Below, piece after piece: positions 49,401 through 60,324 of a stretch of DNA of 64,000 bases. The position numbers and the translations under genes are program-made. The DNA comes from Argentina anserina (taxonomy: Eukaryota > Streptophyta > Magnoliopsida > Rosales > Rosaceae), in contig NW_026089434.1 in NCBI RefSeq assembly GCF_933775445.1, forward strand, positions 1 through 64,000. The letters are read 5' to 3'. The notes below the pieces were generated by a model. It had not been told where the DNA came from. It did not search any database and saw only the letters and a list, made by a program, of their open reading frames with translations. Every line of letters starts with the position of its first letter. Position 1 is the first letter of the stretch.

Positions 49401-50840
49401 AATAGTAAACATACTCAAACGATTGAAAGATACTCAGTTTAAAAGAAACACAGGCCCACACTGGAAACACTCTCAAATTCAATAGAAACTCGCATCAGAA
49501 AGGCTTACAGAAAGATACTCAAACAAGAATTGAAAAGATACTCAAATTGCAATAGTAAACATACTCAAACGATAGAAAGATACTCAGTTTGAAAGAAACA
49601 CACGCCCACACTGGAAACACTCTCAAATTCAAAAGAAACTCGGATCAGAAATGCTTACAGAAAGATACTCAAACGAGAATTGAAAAGATACTCAAAGTGC
49701 AATAGTAAACATACTCAAACGATTGAAAGATACTCAGTTTAAAAGAAACACAGGCCCACACTGGAAACACTCTCAAATTCAAGAAAAACTCGCATCAGAA
49801 AGGCTTACAGAAAGATACTCAAACGAGAATTGAAAAGATACTCAAATTGCAATCGTAAACATACTCAAACGATAAAAAGATACTCAGTTTGAAAGAAACA
49901 CACGCCCACACTGGAAACACTCTCAAATTCAATAGAAACTCGCATCAGAAAGGCTTACAGAAAGATACTCAAACGAGAATTGAAAAGATACTCAAATTGC
50001 AATACTAAACATACTCAAACGATAGAAAGATACTCAGTTTGAAAGAAACACACTCCCACACTGGAAACACTCTCAAATTCAAGAAAAACTCGCATCGAAA
50101 GCCGTTCAGAAAGATACTCAAACGAGAATTGAAAAGATACTCAAATTGCAATCGTAAACATACTCAAACGATAGAAAGATACTCAGTTTGAAAGAAACAC
50201 ACGCCCACACTGGAAACACTCTCAAATTCAATAGAAACTCGCATCAGAAAGGCTTACAGAAAGATACTCAAACGGGAATTCTAAAGATACTCAAATTGCA
50301 ATACTAAACATACTCAACCGATAGAAAGATACTCAGTTTGAAATAAACACACGCCCACACTGGTAACACTCTCAAATTCAAGAAAAACTCGCATCAGAAA
50401 GGCTTACAGAAAGATACTCAAACGGGAATTGAAAAGATACTCAAATTGCAATAGTAAACATACTCAAACGATAGAAAGATACACAGTTTGAAAGAAACAC
50501 ACGCCCACACTGGAAACACTCTCAAATTCAAGAAAAACTCGCATCAGAAAGGCTTACAGAAAGATACTCAAACGAGAATTGAAAAGATATTCAAATTGCA
50601 ATAGTAAACATACTCAAACGATAGAAAGATACTCAGTTTGAAAGAAACACACGCCCACACTGGAAACACTCTCAAATTCAATAGAAACTCGCATCAGAAA
50701 GGCTTACAGAAAGATACTCAAACGAGAATTGAAAAGATACTCAAATTGCAATAGTAAACATACTCAAAGAATAGAAAGATACTCAGTTTGAAAGAAACAC
50801 ACGCCCACACTGGAAACACTCTCAAATTCAATAGAAACTC
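43410..50840 (-). repeat. Tandem duplication of a 25-monomer block (about 3745 bp)
   Basis: About 43410-47090 matches about 47154-50840. Shared variants sit 3743-3745 bp apart: GGTAACACTC (43475, 47218), CAAACAAGAATTG (about 45777, 49522), CAATCGTAAAC (46108, 49853), CAACCGATAG (46572, 50317), GATATTCAAATTG (46841, 50586) and CAAAGAATAG (47023, 50768). A 2-bp deletion in the left copy near 44092 explains the offset change from 3743 to 3745. Confidence 0.85.
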
Positions 50841-53000
50841 GCATCAGAAAGGCTTACAGAAAGATACTCAAACGAGAATTGAAAAGATACTCAAAGTGCA
50901 ATAGTAAACATACTCAAACGATAGAAAGATACTCAGATTGAAAGAAACACACGCCCACACTGGAAACACTCTCAAATTCAATAGAAACCCGCATCAGAAA
51001 GGCTTACAGAAAGATACTCAAACGAGAATTGAAAAGATACTCAAATTGCAATAGTAAACATACTCAAAGAATAGAAAGATACTCAGTTTGAAAGAAACAC
51101 ACGCCCACACTGGAAACACTCTCAAATTCAATAGAAACTCGCATCAGAAAGGCTTACAGAAAGATACTCAAACGAGAATTGAAAAGATACTCAAATTGCA
51201 ATAGTAAACATACTCAAACGATAGAAAGATACTCAGTTTGAAAGAAACACACGCCCACACTGGAAACACTCTCAAATTCAATAGAAACTCGCATCAGAAA
51301 GGCTTACAGAAAGATACTCAAACGAGAATTGAAAAGATATTCAAATTGCAATAGTAAACATACTCAAACGATAGAAAGATACTCAGTTTGAAAGAAACAC
51401 AGGCCCACACTGGAAACACTCTCAAATTCAAAAGAAACTCGCATCAGAAAGGCTTACAGAAAGATACTCAAACGCGAATTGAAAAGATACTCAAATTGCA
51501 ATAGCAAACATACTCAAACGATAGAAAGATACTCAGTTTGAAAGAAACACAGGCCCACACTGGAAACACTCTCAAATTCAATAGAAACTCGCATCAGAAA
51601 GGCTTACAGAAAGATACTCAAACGGGAATTCTAAAGATACTCAAATTGCAATACTAAACATACTCAACCGATAGAAAGATACTCAGTTTGAAATAAACAC
51701 ACGCCCACACTGGAAACACTCTCAAATTCAATAGAAATTCGCATCGAAAGCCGTTCAGAAAGATACTCAAACGAGAATTGAAAAGATACTCAAATTGCAA
51801 TAATAAACATACTCAAACGGTAGAAAGATACTCAGTTTCAAAGAAACACACGCCCACACTGGAAACACTCTCAAATTCAATAGAAACTCGCATCAGAAAG
51901 GCTTCCAGAAAGATACTCAAACTGGAATTGAAAAGATACTCAAATTGCAATAGTAAACATACTCAAACGATAGAAAGATACTCAGTTTGAAAGAAACACA
52001 CGCCCACACTGGAAACACTCTCAAGTTCAAGAAAAACTCGCATCAGAAAGGCTTACAGAAAGATACTCAAACGAGAATTGAAAAGATACTCAAATTGCAA
52101 TAGAAAACATACTCAAACGATAGAAAGATACTCAGTTTGAAAGAAACACACGCCCACACTGGAAACACTCTCAAATTCAATAGAAACTCGCATCAGAAAG
52201 GCTTACAGAAAGATACTCAAACGGGAATTGAAAAGATACTCAAATTGCAATACTAAACATACTCAAACGATAGAAAGATACTCAGTTTGAAATAAACACA
52301 CGCCCACACTGGAAACACTCTCAAATTCAATAGAAATTCGCATCGAAAGCCGTTCAGAAAGATACTCAAACGAGAATTGAAAAGATACTCAAAGTGCAAT
52401 AGTAAACATACTCAAACGATTGAAAGATACTCAGTTTAAAAGAAACACAGGCCCACACTGGAAACACTCTCAAATTCAATAGAAACTCGCATCAGAAAGG
52501 CTTACAGAAAGATACTCAAACGAGAATTGAAAAGATATTCAAATTGCAATAGTAAACATACTCAAACGATAGAAAGATACTCAGTTTGAAAGAAACACAG
52601 GCCCACACTGGAAACACTCTCAAATTCAAAAGAAACTCGCATCAGAAAGGCTTACAGAAAGATACTCAAACGCGAATTGAAAAGATACTCAAATTGCAAT
52701 AGCAAACATACTCAAACGATAGAAAGATACTCAGTTTGAAAGAAACACAGGCCCACACTGGAAACACTCTCAAATTCAATAGAAACTCGCATCAGAAAGG
52801 CTTACAGAAAGATACTCAAACGAGAAATGAAAAGATACTCAAAATGCTATAGTAAACATACTCAAAGGATAGAAAGATACTCAGTTTGAAAAAAACACAC
52901 GCCCACACTGGAAACACTCTCAAATTCAAGAAAAACTCGCATCGAAAGCCGTTCAGAAAGATACTCAAACGAGAATTGAAAAGATACTCAAAGTGCAATA
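48640..53000 (-). repeat. 20-monomer and 8-monomer repeats in array 3
   Basis: About 48640-49490 recurs at about 51640-52490 (offset 2997); for example, AGAAATTCGCATCG is at 49335 and 52332. The CAATAGCAAAC variant is at about 51499 and 52698 (offset about 1199). Confidence 0.65.
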
Positions 53001-53249
53001 GTAAACATACTCAAACGATTGAAAGATACTCAGTTTAAAAGAAACACAGGCCCACACTGGAAACACTCTCAAATTCAATAGAAACTCGCATCAGAAAGGC
53101 TTACAGAAAGATACTCAAACGAGAATTGAAAAGATACTCATATTGCAATAGTAAACATACTCAAACGATAGAAAGATACTCAGTTTGAAAGAAACACACG
53201 CCCACACTGGAAACACTCTCAAATTCAAAAGAAACTCGGATCAGAAATG

Positions 53250-54993
53250 TGATAGATCGTTGGTTAGAACGTCTATAAAATACCCTGAAAAACATCATCG
53301 TTAGTATAGAATAAGCAGGGATCGTTCAGTCCGGGGAATCAAAAGGGCCTCAACACTTATCATGTTATTAGGGGATTTGATTTGGATTCTAAAACTACAA
53401 CTTAAAATAAATCCTAAATTACTTATATACAATTGATCAACCATTTATCACATAACCAAAACACGAATTCAACTCAAGAAACATGTATGACACGCATAGA
53501 ACAACATATAGGCAGCAAATTATTTCGATTCTTTCTAAGTCCATTTCAATTCCAATTCTAATTAGAGTCCGAAGCGGTTCATCTAATCGTTAAGACTTCT
53601 TATTTATCTAGAATCAACGAAGCGTTCAATCCCAAACATATGCTAAAGAGAGTTCAACATAACGAAGCGTCTAGTTAAACAACAAAGTAGCACATAAGCA
53701 CATTAAGTCGAGTTGGAGACATGTTACACAAGCATGGCGTCACTCATCTTGATTAAACATGCAAATTCCTAGAACTATCACAGCCCTATATAAGTATCCA
53801 TAATTGAAACACGAAGCGCATATTCAATCGAAGAACACTTTGGTGAATTAAATCGCAACCCTAGGAGAACCATGGCCTTGGCTTCCTCAAGCATTGATTT
53901 AGATGTACAAGTTCAAGGAACTAATTGAAATAAAACCTAAAATTATTTCGAAACCTACTGCCCCTATGTCATTATACACAACAAACATACAAATCTCATG
54001 AATTCATACAATCAAAACATAAAACCAAAGAAGTCTGAATTTATGTTCTTCATATATAAAACCGAAAATCACATCCAAGAATTCATACAATGAAATCGAA
54101 AATTGCAGAAAACCAAAAGAAAAATTACAAGCCATGGATGAATCACACTTTAGAAACCTTCTAGGATTCGGCAAGAATGGATTCGATTTGGGAGAGGAGG
54201 AAGATGAGCACGGTTTGGTGATGATGGATGAAGGTTTTGTGGCTTGAATTTTCTGGATGTATTTGGGCAGCAATTCGGCTGTGTTTGTGGGAGAATGGAG
54301 ATGGTGAATTGTGAGGGAGGCCATGCCTTTTATAGAGGAAGGAGGAGAGGAGGGGCTGCTAGGGTCTTGAATGGGCTGATCCATGTATTTCCTTTTTTTT
54401 TTCTTTTCTTTCCTTCTCGATTGAATGATGATCATCTTTGTTGGTCACATGCATTCTCCCTTCTTCTAGACCACATGCATTCTTCAGAATTATCTCTTTG
54501 TTCTCTCCTTCCTTTTTCTTCTTTTGTTTCCTTCTTTTCTTATTCTTTCCATTTAATGGCCGGATGAACCTTCCCTCTTTTAAGGCTGCATACTTCTTCC
54601 TTTTCATCTTATTCAGAAACTAAATTACTTCTTTCCTTTTTCTCCTTTTGTTTCCTTCTTCTCCTCTTTATTTCCATAATTTCCAAGCCATTATCTCTCA
54701 TTTAATTCTGAAAATAAGGAAAGGAAATAATAAATATAAATCACATATGTTACAGAAATATCGAATAATAAAAATCCTAACCAAACTAGGTTTCCTAGTT
54801 CGACAAGGAATACTACTCTATAGCACTCTCGACAATTTCTGCATTTTACACCCGTTTTAGCACCAAAAGGGAACGAACGTCACTAAAGACTCCTAACTCG
54901 ACTCAATGACTCTATACTACAATAATAAGGGCTAAGTAAAGTACGAATGGAGGTAAAAACATGTTAAGAACGTCGTACAAAGTGCTCCTATCA
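53250..54993 (-). repeat. LTR 1 of element C (3' LTR of the complete unit)
   Basis: 1744 bp. Its outer tip reads TGATAGATCGTTGGTTAG, against TGATAGAGCGTTCGGTTAG in LTR 2: one substitution and one 1-bp indel. The rest looks identical at offset 4924. The frame at 54004-54435 runs straight through the TATA box, so it is not a plausible transcript product. Confidence 0.92.
54328..54334 (-). promoter_or_regulatory. Predicted TATA box, LTR 1 of element C
   Basis: TTTTATA on the + strand, that is TATAAAA on the minus strand, in the same CTTCCTCTATAAAAGGC context as B. Confidence 0.5.
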
Positions 54994-55008
54994 ACTACCC
55001 CACACTTG
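54994..55008 (-). other. Polypurine tract of element C (complete unit)
   Basis: ACTACCCCACACTTGGC on the + strand, abutting LTR 1; its complement is the AAGTGTGGGGTAGT tract seen in B. A further copy abuts LTR 2 at 59918-59932. Confidence 0.7.
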
Positions 55009-58000
55009 GCTTTTGCTAGTCCCTTAGCAAAATAAAACAAAACAACACAAAACTCTATTGCCCCTAAATGATTGCCTCAGAATCTCAAAACACATAGCTT
55101 TCAAGTTTAAGCATTTGAATGTAAGCACATAAATTGCAAGTTTCATAAACATGCTTCATAGTATGAATAAGTAAGAAATGAGACAATAAGCACATAACAT
55201 GTTTAGTCAATTCAATCCTCCTCACAAGGCATACTCTCTTCTTTTCTCTTAGATTCATGGTTATGATTCACACACAAGTATATGCAAGAGAAAGGGTAAT
55301 AAAACATCAAATAGCTTGCATATTTCATCAAATGAAAGCACTTTGTGAATAACAAAAGGAAAACCTCATTTAACAACTAAGTGCACAAATGGACCAAAAC
55401 CATATGCTCAACTCTTGTGATCATCTCCACAACCCAAGATTTGCTCATTTTAAGAATCATTAGGATCATTATACAAGGTGAATGTTTAGGCTTAGCTAAA
55501 GGCATGGAATATCAAGGAATTACAAAGGTAATCCTATAGACTTAGCAGAGTAAACACCATCCTTATGACACCACACACCATCAAGGGCCAAATATAACAA
55601 GTTGGGCCCAATCATCATTTCTACCACAAAGTGAACATGGACAAAGGTCAAATACACATTTTTAGACCTTCAATTACAACTCAACTCCAAATCACAAATG
55701 GAAGACAACATCTTTTCTTTCCTTTTTCTTGTATTGCCGAATTCATTTTCATTTTTTTTTTCTTCTTTCTTTTCATTTTGTCGGCATTTGCTTAAAAGCT
55801 TGCTCACAAAAATTTTTCATGTCTTCCACCCCACACTTATTTCATACATCATCACATAAGCATCTCAACAAAAGTTCTGCCAAGTCTATATGACAAGGTA
55901 GAGGTAACTATACTAAGCATGGAGATAACATAGGTGATGAAGAAAAAGCTCAATGTAGGCTCAAATGGGGTTCAACTAAGGGGTCCCAAACAGGGCACAT
56001 AAAGGGATACATGGCTGTTTGGCTAAAGTGGTGGTAATCCTAGAAATGATCCATAAATCATTTTCAAAATCAGAGCATTTTATGACTTAAAAGTTTCAAC
56101 AATCACAAAAGATGAGTTCTAGTAAATTCTAGAGTCCATTAAAAACTATGGCACATAGTCATTGAATATGCAAAGAATAATGAGGTTCACAAAACAACCA
56201 CGAAATTTCATATTATCACTCAAGAAGAAAGCATATATAGGCTCAAAAACTCACAGGTTGTTATGGACTTAGACTAACCAAACATGTATGTCATATTACA
56301 TTCAATCAACTCTCACATGTTCATACCTAATCCACATTATCAATGAAACTTACAATTCAATTCTTATGAAATGCAAAACCATCATCTATGCATTTAGAGA
56401 CAAAATCATCTTAGACGTTAGGGGCATCCTAAGACTCAAAACAACACATTTTTTTCGATTTTTTAAACATTTTTTCGAATTTTTTCTTTCTTTTTCGTTT
56501 TTATCATGTAATCAAAGCAAAAATCAGCAAACAATGATCATGCAACCCTACCCCACACTTAGAAAATTACATTGTCCTCAATGTATGCTCAATAATCAGA
56601 ATGTAATTCATAAGTATAGACTACGATCACACAATAATACATATACAATTCAACCATAAGAGTGAAGGGATAAGAAATTGCAAACTCCCGTAGACGACTC
56701 CTCCACAGGTACGGTTGAAATGGGTTGCCTCCCATGCAGCGCTTGAGTTTATAGTCCTTTGGCTTAGACTCTTCACTTCTTTTCAAGTTGCAGGCGACGC
56801 CACTTGGAGTTGTACACCTCCAAATTTGTGCCTCTTTGACTATCAAAACTCAATCATGTTCACTCTACTCTTAAACTGTATCGCATCAAGAAAAAGAACA
56901 TTAGAAGAGTGAACATGGGAACTCAAAGAATACATTAGTATAATGTTAATGATTAAGTATTAGTATGAGTTAAATTAAATGCAAATCATGAATCAAAAGT
57001 TAGAGTGTGGAGGAACTCCGCTTCTTGCAACACTTGTCGTCCTTCCCAAGTCATTGAGAGCTTCAATCAACTGTTAACAATAGAATTCTCCAACTCTTTC
57101 TTAAAATCCCTATCTGGCAACTAAGATATACAAAGACACACAAAATGTTAGCGATTATGTATAAAATGAAATAAAAGAAATGTTAGCAATTGAATAGAAA
57201 TATAGTTAAACTTAAAGACAATTTTTTTTCTTTTTGTTTCGAAATCTACAAATGTAAGAGTATCACTAAGTCTAATTGATTTTATTCACACACATTCCTA
57301 ACTTTTAAGGTACGTGGAGCAGAGGAGCTAACTGTGCAATGGACTGAAACAGCCCCCGGTAAGGGTCTTGCTTTATCCGATATACCTTAAAAATTAGAAT
57401 ATTATTTTCTTTTGAAACTATATACATCTATTTATACAAAGTTCTTTTCTAAGTTATAAAGCGAGGTGGACGTGCGGCCTAAGTACGTCGTCTAGACACA
57501 AATTTATTCCTTTGTTTCAGAAGGCTGGATAGCTAGAATCAGAGATAGTCACAAGGCAGGACTCATTTTTTTGGTAACCACGGAGAGCAAGCTCTCTATC
57601 GACTCCATCACCGAGATGTATGTCAGTCTATGGGCCTCTGAGATCCAATTTTGTAAACCTTGAACCAGGGTAATGAAAATAGCAAGCCCCTTACTCAGCT
57701 CGGAATACTTTGTGTGTTAGACTGCTCGCAAAGTGTTAATAAAAGCCGCCCACAACCCCAAGTGACCTTTGCAAGGTACAAATGGATGGTTAAGGCTAAT
57801 ATTAACAAAATGGACTTTACCTATTCCGTTCACCTTATAACTTACAATAAACTAAGCATAAATAAACATTCAGCTTCCTTAAAAATAAAAATAAAAAATT
57901 TAACAATGTGTAACAAGTTTCTTATAGGCATACTACTACAACAATATAACAAATAACAACTTAATATACACAATAAAAATTTTCGTTCAAGTTTTTTTTT

Positions 58001-58151
58001 TTTTTTTTTTTTTTTACTCCTTTCGGAGTTACTGTTCACCGAAGAACTATTTACTATTACTATTCACAGAAACATTTTTACAAGTATATAATTACACAAT
58101 TCACAATATAACACAAAAATTAACACTTTAAAGAATTGAGAATTCATCAAT
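55009..58151 (-). other. Element C interior (non-coding)
   Basis: Aligns with the interior of B in the same order. PPT-like motifs are at 55826-55838 and 56547-56560, the GGGAGGCAACCCA block is at 56721-56743, and a leader follows. A 24-nt T tract (57992-58015; A on the sense strand) has expanded where B has only a short A-rich run. Frames such as 56288-56659 or 57660-57956 are antisense or short and share nothing with known element proteins. Confidence 0.75.
56721..56743 (-). other. Conserved Athila-type block in element C
   Basis: TGGGTTGCCTCCCATGCAGC and following bases, the reverse complement of the block at 32464-32486 in B. Confidence 0.6.
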
Positions 58152-58169
58152 TCCCCGGCAACGGCGCCA
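58152..58169 (-). other. Primer-binding site of element C (tRNA-Asp)
   Basis: TCCCCGGCAACGGCGCCA on the + strand, identical to the 3' end of plant tRNA-Asp and so complementary on the element strand. It lies three bases from LTR 2, as in B. Confidence 0.92.
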
Positions 58170-58172
58170 AAA

Positions 58173-59917
58173 TGATAGAGCGTTCGGTTAGAACGTCTAT
58201 AAAATACCCTGAAAAACATCATCGTTAGTATAGAATAAGCAGGGATCGTTCAGTCCGGGGAATCAAAAGGGCCTCAACACTTATCATGTTATTAGGGGAT
58301 TTGATTTGGATTCTAAAACTACAACTTAAAATAAATCCTAAATTACTTATATACAATTGATCAACCATTTATCACATAACCAAAACACGAATTCAACTCA
58401 AGAAACATGTATGACACGCATAGAACAACATATAGGCAGCAAATTATTTCGATTCTTTCTAAGTCCATTTCAATTCCAATTCTAATTAGAGTCCGAAGCG
58501 GTTCATCTAATCGTTAAGACTTCTTATTTATCTAGAATCAACGAAGCGTTCAATCCCAAACATATGCTAAAGAGAGTTCAACATAACGAAGCGTCTAGTT
58601 AAACAACAAAGTAGCACATAAGCACATTAAGTCGAGTTGGAGACATGTTACACAAGCATGGCGTCACTCATCTTGATTAAACATGCAAATTCCTAGAACT
58701 ATCACAGCCCTATATAAGTATCCATAATTGAAACACGAAGCGCATATTCAATCGAAGAACACTTTGGTGAATTAAATCGCAACCCTAGGAGAACCATGGC
58801 CTTGGCTTCCTCAAGCATTGATTTAGATGTACAAGTTCAAGGAACTAATTGAAATAAAACCTAAAATTATTTCGAAACCTACTGCCCCTATGTCATTATA
58901 CACAACAAACATACAAATCTCATGAATTCATACAATCAAAACATAAAACCAAAGAAGTCTGAATTTATGTTCTTCATATATAAAACCGAAAATCACATCC
59001 AAGAATTCATACAATGAAATCGAAAATTGCAGAAAACCAAAAGAAAAATTACAAGCCATGGATGAATCACACTTTAGAAACCTTCTAGGATTCGGCAAGA
59101 ATGGATTCGATTTGGGAGAGGAGGAAGATGAGCACGGTTTGGTGATGATGGATGAAGGTTTTGTGGCTTGAATTTTCTGGATGTATTTGGGCAGCAATTC
59201 GGCTGTGTTTGTGGGAGAATGGAGATGGTGAATTGTGAGGGAGGCCATGCCTTTTATAGAGGAAGGAGGAGAGGAGGGGCTGCTAGGGTCTTGAATGGGC
59301 TGATCCATGTATTTCCTTTTTTTTTTCTTTTCTTTCCTTCTCGATTGAATGATGATCATCTTTGTTGGTCACATGCATTCTCCCTTCTTCTAGACCACAT
59401 GCATTCTTCAGAATTATCTCTTTGTTCTCTCCTTCCTTTTTCTTCTTTTGTTTCCTTCTTTTCTTATTCTTTCCATTTAATGGCCGGATGAACCTTCCCT
59501 CTTTTAAGGCTGCATACTTCTTCCTTTTCATCTTATTCAGAAACTAAATTACTTCTTTCCTTTTTCTCCTTTTGTTTCCTTCTTCTCCTCTTTATTTCCA
59601 TAATTTCCAAGCCATTATCTCTCATTTAATTCTGAAAATAAGGAAAGGAAATAATAAATATAAATCACATATGTTACAGAAATATCGAATAATAAAAATC
59701 CTAACCAAACTAGGTTTCCTAGTTCGACAAGGAATACTACTCTATAGCACTCTCGACAATTTCTGCATTTTACACCCGTTTTAGCACCAAAAGGGAACGA
59801 ACGTCACTAAAGACTCCTAACTCGACTCAATGACTCTATACTACAATAATAAGGGCTAAGTAAAGTACGAATGGAGGTAAAAACATGTTAAGAACGTCGT
59901 ACAAAGTGCTCCTATCA
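58173..59917 (-). repeat. LTR 2 of element C (shared by complete and truncated units)
   Basis: 1745 bp. It acts as 5' LTR of the complete unit and 3' LTR of the truncated one. It is nearly identical to 53250-54993. A TATA box on the minus strand is at 59252-59258. Confidence 0.92.
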
Positions 59918-60324
59918 ACTACCCCACACTTGGCTTTTGCTAGTCCCTTAGCAAAATAAAACAAAACAACACAAAACTCTATTGCCCCTAAATGATTGCC
60001 TCAGAATCTCAAAACACATAGCTTTCAAGTTTAAGCATTTGAATGTAAGCACATAAATTGCAAGTTTCATAAACATGCTTCATAGTATGAATAAGTAAGA
60101 AATGAGACAATAAGCACATAACATGTTTAGTCAATTCAATCCTCCTCACAAGGCATACTCTCTTCTTTTCTCTTAGATTCATGGTTATGATTCACACACA
60201 AGTATATGCAAGAGAAAGGGTAATAAAACATCAAATAGCTTGCATATTTCATCAAATGAAAGCACTTTGTGAATAACAAAAGGAAAACCTCATTTAACAA
60301 CTAAGTGCACAAATGGACCAAAAC
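59918..60324 (-). mobile_element. Truncated second interior of element C
   Basis: 407 bp that appear identical to 54994-55400, beginning with the PPT. It stops abruptly at GGACCAAAAC and joins satellite ACACGCCC with about 2 bp of shared sequence. The missing remainder (interior, 5' LTR and target duplication) was lost by deletion or unequal exchange. Confidence 0.88.

Larger units (their letters stand above)
42758..53249 (-). repeat. 150-bp satellite array 3 (- orientation, about 70 monomers)
   Basis: Same satellite in reverse orientation. Characteristic variants here, read on the + strand, are CTCAAGTTCAAG, GGCTTCCAGAAAG with AAACTGGAATTG, and CGGTAGAAAG with CAGTTTCAAAG. The frame at 44137-44499 and similar ones arise because some 150-bp monomers lack stops in one frame, and are not annotated as genes. 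The array is interrupted at 53249 by element C. Confidence 0.96.
53250..60324 (-). mobile_element. Element C: tandem LTR-interior-LTR-truncated interior, same family as B
   Basis: 7075 bp of element sequence on the minus strand. Read on that strand: a 407-bp 3' interior fragment (60324-59918), an LTR (59917-58173), a full non-coding interior (58172-54994), and an LTR (54993-53250). The interior carries the tRNA-Asp PBS, the conserved GGGAGGCAACCCA block and the PPT-like motifs, and has no gag or pol. It aligns with B throughout but differs visibly (by eye several percent), so it is an independent insertion. The left end is clean against satellite (GATCAGAAATG). The right end stops inside the interior and meets satellite at CCAAAACACGCCC, so no target duplication can be found. 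Confidence 0.88.

Noticed and set aside
54004..54435. 143-residue Ser/Pro/Lys-rich frame in the LTR of element C (copy at 58928-59359)
   Set aside because: It spans the TATA box, so it could not lie in one LTR transcript. The matching frame in B stops after 77 residues. No domain is recognisable.
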